64,000 bases of DNA from Adiantum capillus-veneris (Eukaryota; Streptophyta; Polypodiopsida; Polypodiales; Pteridaceae), in the NCBI GenBank assembly GCA_014529385.2, contig CM043944.1, forward strand, positions 54,977,768 to 55,041,767, in the 5' to 3' direction. Every line of letters starts with the position of its first letter. Position 1 is the stretch's first letter. Shown one piece after another: positions 9,793 through 21,785 of this stretch. The position numbers and the translations under genes are program-made. The notes under the pieces were generated by a model, which saw only the letters and a program-made list of their open reading frames with translations, made no database searches and had not been told where the DNA came from.

Positions 9793-12700
9793 GGATGCGT
9801 GACCTATAAGACCGAGTTACAATTGAAAACATGCTTTTGGAATTGTAATGGATACCCATGGAATGCGGGGGTTGGCATTGATGAACTAACAAGCAAAGCC
9901 GATGTTGTACTTCTTGTTGAAACTTGGGAGCGTGATACACAAAGGATTAACGGCTTGGAGGATTACAATGTACATTCATTGATGTGGTCAAAGAATCTCA
10001 AGCAACAAAGAGGACAAGGAGGGTTAGCATGTATGGTTAAGAAAGGATTGGAAGATTTTGTATCAATTGTGAAAGATGACAAGTACAAACGTTATGTATG
10101 GCTGAAAATTATGACACCAAAAAGAGCACCCATTTTTGTAGCCGGTTGCTACATTCCTCATCATGATTCTCCCTTTTATGCTTGCATGGATAAAGATCAA
10201 CCATTTTCTGATTTGGAAGAGGACATTGCTTATTTCAAAGGTGAAGGTGATGTTATGTATTTGGGGATATGAATGCTCGCACAAAAACATTGCAACATGA
10301 TACTCAAAAATTTGATATGCTATACATTTCAAGGGAGTTGGAGGAAGTTCACTTGTATGATCGTACTTCAATGGATGAGAAAGAGCCGGATCACTATGGA
10401 AAGTTACTTTTACACATGTGTAATAGCACGGGTATGCTCATTGCTAATGGTGTATCTTTGTGGAGTGGAACCAATGGATTTACATATAGGAGACATAATG
10501 GGGATAGTGTGATTGACTATATGCTACTCTCTGAAGCCATCATGTATCGCATAAAGAGTTTTATGTTTGGTCAATGGACCCTGGAATCCGACCATCGCAC
10601 CTTATGTATTGACCTTTCATGTGGAGAAGCAACTAAGCATGATAATCTCAGCCAAAGGAAAGAGAAGTTATCACTATGTATGGATTTCAAACGGGCACCA
10701 ATGTACATTGAAATGGTTGAGCAAAAATTATGGATGACAAAGCTTCAATGTGATGCACCATTGGAAACTAAATGGGAAGCTTTCAAGAAAGCTATTTGTT
10801 CTTTTGCGGAAGAATGCTTTGCCATAAAGCATCTCCATGGTATCAACAAAGATAGATCACACAAAAGGTGCTTTGATAAAGAATGTCAAGATGCTCGAAA
10901 GTCCTTGATAAAGCTTGATGCAACTATGGATAAAGACAACTATCAAAGTCATTTGCATACATACAAGGCATTGATTCAAAAGAAGAGAAGAAGATGGGAA
11001 GTAAAGCAACAAGAATTTCAAGTCCAAGAAAAGGCACATGCATGTGGAAGATTTTGGAGAAACTTGAGAGGCAAGCGGGTTGAGAATTTTGGTAACTTGA
11101 GTCTAGTGGATATGTACACACATTGTAGGCAATTATATGAGCAAGCAAATACTGAAAAAATGCCATTTTATGGTTCACTCCCATGTATGCCGTCTTTTTT
11201 TACTATTGAGGATGTATGCGGTGGCTTGAAAAGTTGGCCACTCGCAAAGCGGGAGATCTTCAAGGTATCAAGCCGGAGATGATCAAATGGACGGGAGATT
11301 TTACCCATGAGTGGATGTGTGATATGTTCAACCTTGCACTTCAACATGGTATGCCTTATGATTGGAGTACTAATTGGGTTAAGCCTTTGCATAAAGGAGG
11401 GGATGTAAAGAATGTAAGCAACTACCGGACTATAATGATTGGGTCTCTTATGGAAAAGTTGTTTGGGTGCATAATGGAGATGAAATTGAGTGATTGGGCT
11501 GAAGAGAATGACAAGCGTGCAAAGGGACAAGAGGGTTTTCGTCGATGCCATAGCACCATTGATCATCTTGTGACTCTTCGTGTTCTCATGGAGGAAAGTC
11601 GGTTGAAAGACAAGCGATTGTATTGTTGTTTTGTGGACTTTAAGAAAGCCTTTAATATGATTCCACGAAACAATTTGTGGAGAAGGATGGAAGAACTCCA
11701 AGTGCCAAGTGAGTTTATGCTTGCGGTTTCTCGAATCTATGAGAAGGTGATTTGTCAATTGCGCATGGGAAGAGAAATTTCAGAAATTTTTGTAAGCACT
11801 ATTGCGGTTAAACAAGGATGTCCATTGTCACCAACTCTCTTTGATCTATGCATCGATCAATTGGAACAAATGGTACTTGACTTTATGCAAGAAGAAGGCA
11901 TTGAAGAGGTCACTATTTGCAATGCGGTAATCATGCTTTTGTTGTATGTGGATGATGTAGTGCTTCTAGCACACACTTTAGAAGATGCACAAAAGCTTAT
12001 GGTTGTCCTTGAGAACTTTTGCTTGCATAGTGGTCTGATTGTAAATGAATCCAAAACAAAGGTTATGCTTGTGAAAACCAACCATAAGGAGAATCCATGC
12101 ATTGTGTACAACAATGAGACACTTGAAGTTGTTGAGAGCTTTAAGTACCTTGGCCTTGAGGTTCCATCCAATCACAAGTGGCATGAATGTGCTATGCGTC
12201 GTTTGGAAGTGGGAAAGAGAGCATATTATGCATTTGAGAACATGTGTAATGCGGGAAACATCAAGTGTTGGGCTCTCAAAAAGTATCTTTTTGATGCATT
12301 GGTGACACCGGTTCTTCTTTTTGGAGTTGAAGTGTGGGGCGGGAGCATCTCAAAGTCTACTTGGAAAGAGTTTTAGAATGTCCAAAAGCGTTTTCTTACA
12401 AACTTTCTCCAAGTTAAGACACAAACACCATATATGATTCTACTTCTTGAGTCGGGATCTCTTCCAATTGAGGTTATGGGCATGGAAAGGGTTGTGGAGT
12501 ACATGATAAAGATGCGTCAAAACCCCTCACATCGACTTCCTACAATTGCATGGGAAGCAAGCAAAAAAGTTCAAAAGACGCATAAAAGCAAGATCTTGAG
12601 CACGGGATGGATGCAAGACATAAAGAAGTGGTTTGGGAGATGGGATGCATTACACTTGCTACATGATGCTTCAATTGACTCTCAAGTGAATGAAGCTTTT

Positions 12701-13189
12701 CTACAATGCCAATGTATTACGGCTTGGGAGAAATCCGGTGGGTCACGCTTCATACATTACACCACCTATATTGCCCCCAACTACAAAACCATGTTCTTCG
12801 TTGAGAGAGGAAACTGTACTCACACTTACATGCTTGAGCCTATTCCCTTGTCCGCGATACGCACTATCGCAGCAATTCGGCTTAGCTCCCATTTCCTTCG
12901 ATGCGAGATAGGGCGTTGGGGCAATGGAGAAGAGTCAAATCGATTGTGCACATTATGCTCACTGCAAGTTCGAGAGTCTGAGTACCACACACTACTAGAG
13001 TGCTCAGCTTTTGATCACGTCCGAACTTGCTTCTCTCACATTTTCAGCCATAACTTAGACCTACACACTTTCCTCTCCCAGCCAAAGTGTGGGCTCTCCA
13101 TTGCGACTCTCATCACTACAATTTTGGAGCATCGAGAGTCACTCATCAGCCATACACATACTACATCACATGCAACTTTGGTCCCATAG
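9793..13189 (+). pseudogene. LINE G ORF2: endonuclease and reverse transcriptase, two frameshifts and one stop
   Basis: The frame opens directly after the ORF1 stop with no ATG before the first endonuclease motif (CFWNCNGYPW). Endonuclease pieces include LVETWERDTQ, and then LESDHRTL after the first break. Reverse transcriptase has VNESKTKVML, KQGCPLSPTLFDLCIDQLE and the catalytic box LLYVDDVVLLA. A C-terminal Cys/His motif (LCTLC, then EYHTLLEC) follows. Breaks: one base is missing in a G run at 10263-10266, one in an A run at 11229-11232, and TAG at 12374-12376 is in frame. The final stop is TAG 13187-13189. Both frameshifts are homopolymer contractions, so assembly error is possible. The clade is not assigned; it does not read like the usual plant L1. 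Confidence 0.88.
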
Positions 13190-13220
13190 GTCATATTTGA
13201 CCTCCGAGGACGATAATAAA

Positions 13221-13247
13221 ATCTATCTATCTATCTATCTATCTATC
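13221..13247 (+). repeat. (ATCT)n 3' tail of LINE G
   Basis: About seven copies of ATCT follow AATAAA at the end of the LINE. Short tandem tails of this sort replace poly(A) in several LINE clades. Confidence 0.8.
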
Positions 13248-13448
13248 TCTATTCTCTCTCCCGCTCTCTCTCTACCCTATTTATCTCTCTTCTCTCTCTA
13301 TCAGTCTCTCTCTCTCTCATTCTCTTTCTCTCTATCTCCCTCTATCTCTCTTTCTCCCTATCTCTCTCTCTTTCTCTTGATCTCTACTCTCTCTTTCAAT
13401 CTATTCTCTCCCTTCCCCTCTCTTTCTCTCTCTCCCTATCTATTTATT

Positions 13449-13488
<40 letters not shown>

Positions 13489-13766
13489 CTCTCTCTCTCA
13501 TTCTCTCCCTCTATCTCTCTTTCTCCCTATCTCTCTCTCTTTCTCTTGATCTCTACTCTCTCTTTCAATCTATTCTCTCCCTTCCCCTCTCTTTCTATCT
13601 CTCCCTATCTATTTATCTGTTCTCTCTCTCTCATTCTCTTTCTCTCTATCTCCCTCTATCTCTCTTTCTCCCTATCTCTCTCTCTCTCTCTTTCTCTTGA
13701 TCTCTAATCTCTCTTTCAATCTATTCTCTCCCTTCCCCTCTCTTTCTATCTCTCCCTATCTATTTA

Positions 13767-13837
<71 letters not shown>

Positions 13838-14101
13838 CCTTTCTCTTGCCCTCTCTCTCTATCTCTACTTACTATCTCTTTCTCTATTATCTCCCTCTCT
13901 CTTCTTCTTCTTCTCTCTCTCTCTCTCTCCCCCTTTCTCTTGCCCTCTCTCTCTATCTCTTGACTCTTTCTCTATCTCTATCTAGTGTCTCTTTCTCTAT
14001 TATCTCTCCCCCCCCCCCCTCTCTCTCTCTCTCTCCCCATATCTTTCTCTATCTCTCTCTTGCTCTCTCCTTTGTCTTTATCTTTCTCTCTCTTTCTCTT
14101 G

Positions 14102-14144
<43 letters not shown>

Positions 14145-14296
14145 CTTGTCTATCCCTCTACTATTTATCCCTCTCTTTCTCTATCTCTCTCTCTACTCCT
14201 TTTATCTCTAGTCTCTCTTTCTCCTATTCTCTCCCTATCTCTTTCTCTATTCCCTCTTTCTCCCTATCCATCGCTCTACTCTATCTATTGAGGCGG
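13248..14296 (+). repeat. CT-rich low-complexity block with higher-order units
   Basis: Over 1 kb is almost pure pyrimidine on this strand. A unit beginning TTGATCTCTA and containing TTTCAATCTATTCTCTCCC occurs at 13377, 13546 and 13697 (spacings 169 and 151 bp). Pure CT runs lie at about 13770-13831 and 14103-14142, and a 12-C run near 14008. Open frames through it are not genes. Confidence 0.92.
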
Positions 14297-15330
14297 TGTC
14301 AAGAAGTGCGCACTGCGACTAGGAATGCGCCGGGCCTCTGATTGTGAGGATTCATAGCAAAATCAAGAAAGGCGTTGACGATTTGATGTAAAAAACACAC
14401 TCAAATAGAACAAAACACCAGCCATGAAAGCTCCATTTTGAAAAAGATCCAATACTAACTAAAAAATCTTGTGTGTATGTGAAGATTAGGTGTAGCCTCG
14501 CTCCCAATTGCACAGATGCAGTGCTCATTCAACCTGTTAAAAACCCTAAATTAACGCTTCAATTCCTTGTTGTGACCATTTCATGGAAGCTTCACTAATT
14601 TATTGGAGAAGCCCAAATAGTTATTTGAGAAGGGGAAACCCTAATTGGAGGCCTCACAGCCTCAACCATGTAGTGGAAGCAGCACGGGACTGCACTAGCA
14701 TCGTGTAATGGAATGACTGTATCTCCTTGCTCATATGCCCAAATGAGCTCATTCTTCACTCAAAAACTTTCCCCACAACTTGAGTAACAATGACACCATC
14801 ATTGATGTGGCATTTTGAGCCATGTTGTGCTATTTTGGGGCTATTTTTGACCATTTCATGGCCATTTTTAGCCCAAAATACCCTTTTTATCCGTAAAATG
14901 TCCAAACAAGCTGGGAAAAATCCCTAAAATTGAGGAAAAATCCCATTGGGATCAATTTCCATGTTGAACCTCATTTTCTCACCTGGTAAGCACTTTCAAC
15001 ACGTCTTTTATGCCTACGTAGAAACATGCTATTTTTGGCCAACATCGCTTGCATTGAACTTTCTAGGCAAAACGAGCGTGCCACTGCGGAACACTTGACA
15101 TTTGTACATTTCTAAAGAAAATTAGGCATGCTTTAATGTGTTAAAACATGCAACGGTGCCACATCCCGGTCCTTCCTGCCAGACAAAGTATGTATACGCC
15201 TGCAACTATGGCAACCATTTTCACATATAACACACTATTTCCATTGCAACATTTGGTTGCACACATCAAAAACATTTAGAGTGAGGTAGATATTTCTATT
15301 TTCACATAATGCACGTGCCATGGCATGACA
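14297..15330 (-). repeat. family A 3' LTR (-)
   Basis: Starts TGTCAAGAAGTGCGC and ends TGGCATGACA on the plus strand. It is followed by a pyrimidine stretch (ACACCCCCTCTAAACC) that is the polypurine tract on the minus strand. It matches the plus-strand LTR at 5551-6578 along its length. Confidence 0.88.
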
Positions 15331-15339
15331 TACACCCCC

Positions 15340-16951
15340 TCTAAACCTGCACATCTTGCGACATGTGCCACACATATTTTTGCAACAGGCTCAATCTTCA
15401 TTCAAGTCCACATACATGTCAATTTCATCATTGCTTGCATCAAAATCTAACACATTATCCTCTCATTCTTCATCCACATCCATAACATTCTCATCAGAGA
15501 TTTCATTCTGACTTTCCTGTGTATCAAAAGGATTTGTATCACCTCTTCTTTGGAATAACTTGATTCTTTTCCATGCGATGGGAATCTTTATTTTTGTCCC
15601 ATCTACTTCATGCAAGGTATAAGTTGCATTCCCATGTACATACTAAACCACATAAGGACCAAAACATCTCTTTGAGAGCTTTCTTACTGTTGAATGCTAG
15701 TTGTCAAGACTGCTGTGATACACCAACACCCAATCATCTGCCTCAATAGCTTTAGGTCTGAGCCTATGCCTCTTATCAAATCTGTCTTTATTCTTTAACC
15801 TTGCATCTTTCAATCGTGCTACTACAATCTCAATATCTTGGGGCCTTCTTTCTAAATGTTATATGCGCAAAGCAAGAAGGTTTTCCCCTACTCATTCCAT
15901 CTTCCCAAGGCAATACATTCCATGTGGGAATTACATCCTCGATTGGCATTGTAGGTTTTTGACCATACATCAACTCAAAAGGCATATAACCAGTGACTGA
16001 TCTATGAGTTGTACGATCATCCCATAAAGCATAAGGCAATAACCTAGGCCACTCTCCCATTTCACCTTTACAGGCCTTAGCCAAAGCTTTAATGATAGGA
16101 GGATGCCCACGCTCTGATTTACCATTTCCTTCAGGATTATATGTAGTAGTGAGAGCAAGTTTAATGCCCAACCTAGAGAAAAACTCCCTTACTTTGTCAA
16201 CATCCAACTCACCCTTGTCTGTTGTTGCTTTTTCCACACAGCCATAACGGCTAATTACATCATCCAAGAGGAACTTACATATCCATTATGTGCCTTTCAT
16301 TCTTAAAGCACGATCTTCAACTTGGTTGGTTAAGTCTTCTTGTGCAAGCACTATGTATCTCATTTTCCATAAGCCCCATGGCATTGTATCTACCCACTTA
16401 TAGTGCATAGCCAATGGGTAAGTAGGGTGAAACCCATCACAATGACGTACATTTGAATACATTTGACATGTTTCACAAGACGCCACAAAGTGAGATACAT
16501 ATTTGTACATTCCTTTCCACCAATACCTCTCTTTCATTTTAGCAAAGGTGGCCCATATACCTCTATGTCTAGCATAAAGACTCTCATGAAACTTTTTCAT
16601 AAGCTCATTTTGAACGTCCTTATCATTCATGACTCTCAATGACATTCCATTTCTTTGTTTCAGATGCTTCCATAAGTACCCATCTCTCAAAAAGCATCCA
16701 TAGGCCTTTATCCGTATTATTTTGAACTCTTGATCAGTCCACCCTTCTTGCCTTGTCAAAGTGCTTAGATAGTGTCCAATGAGCAACCAATCACCCTGAT
16801 ATAGGTCCTCTATAAATGACTCAAGTGCATTTGACAGGAAAACATGATCACCCTTGGCATGAGAGATACTATAGAACCATGTGCCTACATCATTGCCGTC
16901 AACAACCATGTCTTCTTCATTTTCATACCTTGCTCTGGAAAGCATATCCAC
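15340..16951 (-). pseudogene. family A integrase and acidic C-terminus
   Basis: From 16951 downward: end of RNase H (DMLSRARYENEED), integrase zinc-binding region with intact CETC, then a core with DDVISRYGCVEKATTDKGE, TTYNPEGNGKSERGHPP and RTTHRSVTGYMPFELMYGQK. Integrase inserts the element DNA copy into the genome. The frame breaks near 16270, and the sequence around the first catalytic aspartate is shortened relative to the plus copy. Below 15830 the C-terminal region is frame-broken but keeps the acidic stretch seen in the other copy. The ALADRTT-like block resembles fungal gypsy integrases. Confidence 0.85.
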
Positions 16952-18462
16952 AACTGGATTATCTTTCCCTGCAATATTCTTAAATTATGGATTTAAGGAC
17001 TTTATGTATGCAATCCATCTCAACATAGAAATGTCGGGAGTTGAGCAGGTTGTGATCATTCCAAGAAGGGGTAGACAATCAATCTCCACAATTACATTTT
17101 GTCATATCAAATACTCCTTGTCACATTTCAATGTTGTGACTACTCCCCATAACTCTGTTTTTACCTGTAAATACTTGTGTTGGAGAGCAATTAGGACTTT
17201 TTCTCCAAATCTCACCACATATCGCTTGCCATCATTATCATCTTGCCAATTGTCCATTCAATTCCTATGGGGCTAGTATCCACTACCACAATTACATATC
17301 TTCCATATTCATAGTTTGCTTTCCTCAAAGTTGGAGACATAAGGAGCAACTTCTTTAATTTTCTCATGGCATGGGTATGCATTTCTTCTCATTGAAACTT
17401 TTGGTTCTTTCTCAAAAGTTGATACAAAGGTTCTGCCACATGCACAGAATGTGGAATCCAGATAACATAGAACACGCATGAACCCAAGAACCTTCGAACC
17501 TCAATTACATGAATACATGTCTCTTCCATTCTCTGAATTACATCAATCTTTGCAGGACAAGGCCTTCTACCATATGTCCCGCACATATGTCCCACAATAA
17601 GAACTTCGCTCACACCAAACACTGACTTTTCCCAGACAAGGTAAGGTTCACTTCTTCCAATCTTCACAATATGGTTTGCCACATACTTGCAGCACCCCCT
17701 CAAGTCCAGAGACACATCTATATTTCTTGCATCACATTCTTTGATTGGCACATCATCAAGAAAAGGCATTGTAGTTTACGGTATGAAGTCACATAGGAAT
17801 TTGTTCATACCATTCATCATATGTGCAATTGAGCTAGTTGCTCCCTGAGGTAAGGTGCACATCCTTACCTGACCCAAAGGTGTCCTCATGGTAGTCAGGT
17901 TCTTGCTTTCCATTGCTAGTTGGAATTGATCATACCTTGAGTACAAATCCCCCATAAAATATATTGCCCTTCTAGTGAATTCCTCTACAAATTCATCTAC
18001 AACTGGCCCTATAGCCACATTTGTTATTATAACCTTGTTGACAGGTTGTATATCCTGGATAAAGAGTAAAGAACCATTTTTATTTGGAATCGTGAACTAC
18101 CTGTTTGAATATGGAGCACAACTTACAAGAAGACTCCAAAATACCCCTCTTGATCTTTTTATTAAGCGACTCAATGAGTTTTGGTAAATGGGCCTTTGGA
18201 ACCACAATAAGTTCCAAGGTACATGAGGGATAATGAAGATCAACATAAGAGCAATAATGGATGGATAAACACAACCTATCGCATTAGGCTCAAATGCAAA
18301 AGCTTTTTTATGTTTGGCAAGAATGTCTTGAAAGCATATCTTTTCATCTTTTGTCAAGCTATTCTCGCAACCAACCTTTAACTCCTTTAAGGAATCCTGC
18401 ATGAACTTGTATCCAATCTTTCTTGGGTCACAAAGGCTAGGTTGAAAAGAAGCTTGATCCAT
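16940..18462 (-). pseudogene. family A reverse transcriptase and RNase H
   Basis: Reverse transcriptase pieces are YSRYDQFQLAMESKN, TPLGQVRMCTLPQGATSS and the FLDDVPI box, spread over frames at 18462-18097, 18018-17776 and 17769-17389. RNase H shows VVVDTSPIGIEW and, near the end, MLRWIAYIKSLNP. Multiple frame changes and stops make it inactive. The PQGAT and FLDD blocks and the RWIAYIKSLNP block are the strongest reasons for calling this lineage fungal-like. Confidence 0.82.
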
Positions 18463-18909
18463 CTTATTTGTGTAGTCTTTTAGTAGAGGTTATGCCACAG
18501 GTTTCACTTTCTTTGCCACAGACTTATACCTAATATCCACTCGCACATCAATACCTTGAGCATTTTTCAAAACCCTCAAAAAATTTGTACATTTCTATGG
18601 AGCATACTTTCACAAACTCATTTTAACCACACAAATTGCAATTCACTAAAGACTCCAATTCTTGCATAGTATCCACAAACGAACACTCATCAAACACACC
18701 TGCAATGCATTCATCATCTTATAGCAAACCATTCATCTTCAAGACTCTTTCACTATTTAAATGTTGTTGTTCACCCCGCTTTAAGTCCTCACACTTTGTA
18801 AAAGCAATAGATCCATAGTCTGTCAATCCTACAAAACCTGTAGAAAATGTTTCCTTTGCATATACACCATGCGAGAACTTTTCTCTTCTTGTACCACTGC
18901 AATCCCGCT

Positions 18910-19728
18910 CTACAATGGTACATGGCCAAAACGCCTCATATCCCTGTAGTCCTTGAATAATTTATTTGCCTTTTGCAAGGGGTTGCTCTCTAAGACTTTC
19001 ACGGTTCCTTTCATGGTCCACACAAACAGTAGGGAATTGTACTCCATGCTTCCATCCTTGCTTCTTATCCTAGCATAAGCTGACCCATCGTCCATCACAT
19101 TGGTTTCCATGCGAGTAGCAATGATGTATGGCTGCCCAAGGATAAGAGAGTATGTAGACATCTCCTGCACAGAGAAATGTTGATCATATTTCACATCCCC
19201 TATAGTCACCTTTACATTTGGACAAGCTCCGTATAGCTCCCATGATGAGTTGCTTGCTGCATGAATCATCCATCCATGATTTATACCAATGGGCCATTTT
19301 CCTTTTTGATAAATACTCTTTGACATGAGGTTAATTTATGACCCATGATCTATCAACGCAATGTATGGATCTTCTAAATCTCCCACTTTTACAAGGGTCG
19401 CAGTAGTTGCTCTTGCCCAGTGACTCTTCAAGTAGTAGCTCTTGTGATTGGTCTCAACCTTATCTTCATCATCTAAGAAGCGAATGTGTTTTTCTCCTCT
19501 CCTAGATGTGTAGCATTCAACAACAGTTTCTTCACCTTGCTCGCCATAGACCTGTACACCATGTGCATTTAAAGTCTCTTCTTCACCTTGTACATGTATA
19601 GATTTAGTAAGAGACTGCCGCTTCCTCTTTATGATATCAATTATTTCATCTTGAGACTCCCTCTTTGCTATTCCAAGGACCTCACCCAAGGTAAATTTCA
19701 TCTTAGTATTCAAAATCCTCTCCTCCAA
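18910..19728 (-). pseudogene. family A aspartic protease region
   Basis: The catalytic motif reads ALIDHGS, with His where most retropepsins have Ser or Thr. It is followed by a TAA where a Glu codon is expected, then INLMSKSIYQKGKWPI, ELYGACPNVKVTIGD and LILGQPYI, the flap and second conserved blocks. Protease cleaves the polyprotein. The in-frame stop just after the active site separates 19728-19336 from 19326-18910. DHGS is typical of this lineage rather than a defect. Confidence 0.82.
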
Positions 19729-19891
19729 AACATTTTGAGATCGGTTCTTGCATAGGCACTTTGGGGACAGGCATCTGTTGCGGGGAAGGTGATCTAGGAG
19801 TCACTGTGTCATTTTTGCCTCCACTCCTCGTTGCTCATTTTAAAGGCCCTTTATCCCCATTCTCACACCTATGTTTCTCTTCAACAATGGC

Positions 19892-20955
19892 CTAATTGGC
19901 TTGACATTTGGAAATGTATGCATGCACTGAAAAAGAGTCCACGGGGTCATTCCAACTTGTTTCTAGCCAAATGCGGTCTCCAGCTTCACGTAAAACCTTT
20001 ATAGTCATTTTACCCTTCATAGAAGATTCTATAGCGCATGGCCATAGCTCTCCAATACCATTAGATGCTTCTTCTCCAACCTTGACTCCTTTTTGTTTTG
20101 TAGCCTTCACCTTTAACCCATAGGCGGTTGCCTCAACCATTGAGATGGAATGGCTAGTAGCCATGTCCTCGACTAGCTTCTTCATCCCACCTTTTCCAAA
20201 GTTCGTCCCCAAGAGCTTACCTCTCTTACTTAAGTGAATTTTTCCATCTAGTAAGAAAACAAGCTCCTTTGTCAAAGTGTCTTTAAATATCTGACAATCC
20301 CTCCTTGCATGGTCAGTACTATCACACCATATACATATATTGACAAAGCCTTCTCTAGTTTGAGGTCGTTGCCATGTAGATTGACCCGATGGTTGCCCCT
20401 TTTCTTCTACCCTTGTAAGCTTTAACTTGAGCTCTTGCATTCCCTTGACAATATCATCTAGAATGGACTTGTCACTCTTTGGAACCACAATAACAAGCTC
20501 TTTAACTTGAGCTCTTGCATTCCCTTGACAATATCATCTAGAATGGACTTGTCACTCTTTGGAACCACAATAACAAGCTTTATGGGACTCTCTGGAACAC
20601 TTGGGGCTTGAGTAGGTTTGATTATCATCTTGTCTCTTTGTCGTTGTTGCTTAGCTAGCAGTGAAATGGCGTCTTCAACCTCATTCGAGTTGTTCTTCAA
20701 ACCTTGTTCTACATCCTTATCCTCAAGTAGTAACTCTAGATTTTCTTGAATCTCTTTACCTGTTGCCTGCAAAAAGAGCTCTCTCTTATCCGAGTTTAGT
20801 GTAGCCTTTTGAGTCCTTGACAATTGATCATATCGGCATTCAAATTCCTGTAGCAATTTGGTAGGCAAAAGCCCCTGTTTTGGCCGAACTACCCACTCTA
20901 AAAAAGTCCTCTTTGTTACCATTTTGGAGTCCTCCATGAAATACTCTTCCTTCAA
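19892..20955 (-). pseudogene. family A gag with zinc knuckle, frameshifted by an 80-bp duplication
   Basis: Two overlapping frames carry helical, charged gag sequence (KRTFLEWVVRPKQGLL) and a zinc knuckle CIWCDSTDHARRDC, a C-x2-C-x4-H-x4-C pattern that binds element RNA. The frames are separated by a perfect-looking 80-bp tandem duplication (20421-20580). Because 80 is not a multiple of three, it breaks the frame. Confidence 0.82.
20421..20580 (-). repeat. 80-bp tandem duplication in family A gag
   Basis: 20421-20500 and 20501-20580 are near-identical copies beginning TTTAACTTGAGCTC. Confidence 0.93.
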
Positions 20956-21376
20956 TGCTAATTTGAATGCTTCCCAAGTTACCCCATGCTCATTTCTAAT
21001 CCCCTTACTACATGCTCTCTGATCTCGAGGACCACGGCTAGTTCAAAACTTTCCACTATCTCTACTTCGGGCACTCGATGTAGCTCCATCTCCTTTACAT
21101 ACCGACAAAGATACTTTGTTACATCTTTAACTTTAAATTTTTCCATTTCTTTACTATAGATTGAAGTTATTTGGTTGAGGAAAGCTCCCTCATTTCAGCA
21201 GCTTGGTACTGTTGCATAAACACCGCAAAGGCTTGAAACATTTACATTGTAACTGGATCAAACCGAACCCCCTTTTGCTCTTGTTTCTCCATAGCTTTCA
21301 AGATTTGATTTGATACTTTTAATGAAGCTTTTGAAGCCTCACACTAGCCTACTTTGCATCGGGTTCACCAAAAATG

Positions 21377-21785
21377 TGTCAAGAAGTGCGTAGTGCGACT
21401 AGGAAAACATAGAGCCTTTGACTATGAGGATTCGTAGCAAAATCAAGCAACGTGTTGATGATTTGAAGTAAATAAGAAACTCAAATAGAAAAAAACTTCT
21501 GCCATGAAAGATCCACTTTGAAAAAGAAACAATACTAACTCCAACCTCTTGTGTGTGTGAAGATTAGGTGTAGCGTCGCTCTCAATTGAGTAGATACTGG
21601 GCTTATTCAACCTGTTAAAAACCCTAAATTAACGCTTAGATTCCTCATTATGACCATTTCATGGAAGCTTCAATAATTCATTGGAGAAGTCCAAGTAGCT
21701 ATTTGAGGAGGGTAAACCCTAATTCGAGGCCTCACAGCCTCAACCATGTAGTGGAAGCATCATGGGACTACACTGGCACCCGATA
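21377..21785 (-). repeat. family A 5' LTR, truncated
   Basis: Begins TGTCAAGAAGTGCG and follows the left LTR for about 409 bp with scattered substitutions. Similarity stops at about 21785. On the inner side the minus strand reads TTTTTGGTGAACCCGATGC, a possible primer-binding site starting TGG; the tRNA is not identified. Confidence 0.8.

Larger units (their letters stand above)
9121..13247 (+). mobile_element. LINE G (two-ORF non-LTR retrotransposon)
   Basis: Order on the plus strand: ORF1-type protein, APE-type endonuclease, reverse transcriptase, C-terminal Cys/His segment, then AATAAAATCT followed by an (ATCT)n tail at 13221-13247. The element sits in CT-rich DNA, and a stretch of about 45 bp is shared by its two flanks. 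The 5' end may be truncated at the CT tract, as no untranslated leader is evident. Confidence 0.85.
14297..21785 (-). mobile_element. Ty3/gypsy family A, decayed near-complete element (-)
   Basis: The left LTR (14297-15330, 3' in element orientation) and the partial right LTR (21377-21785) bracket gag, protease, reverse transcriptase, RNase H and integrase, all on the minus strand. The right LTR loses similarity after about 21785, so roughly 600 bp of it is missing or replaced. The left end abuts the CT block, suggesting insertion next to it. No target-site duplication can be tested because one end is lost. Confidence 0.88.

Noticed and set aside
13089-14341. Several 88-203 codon frames through the CT-rich block
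   Set aside because: Pure low-complexity translation of CT repeats, no motif.
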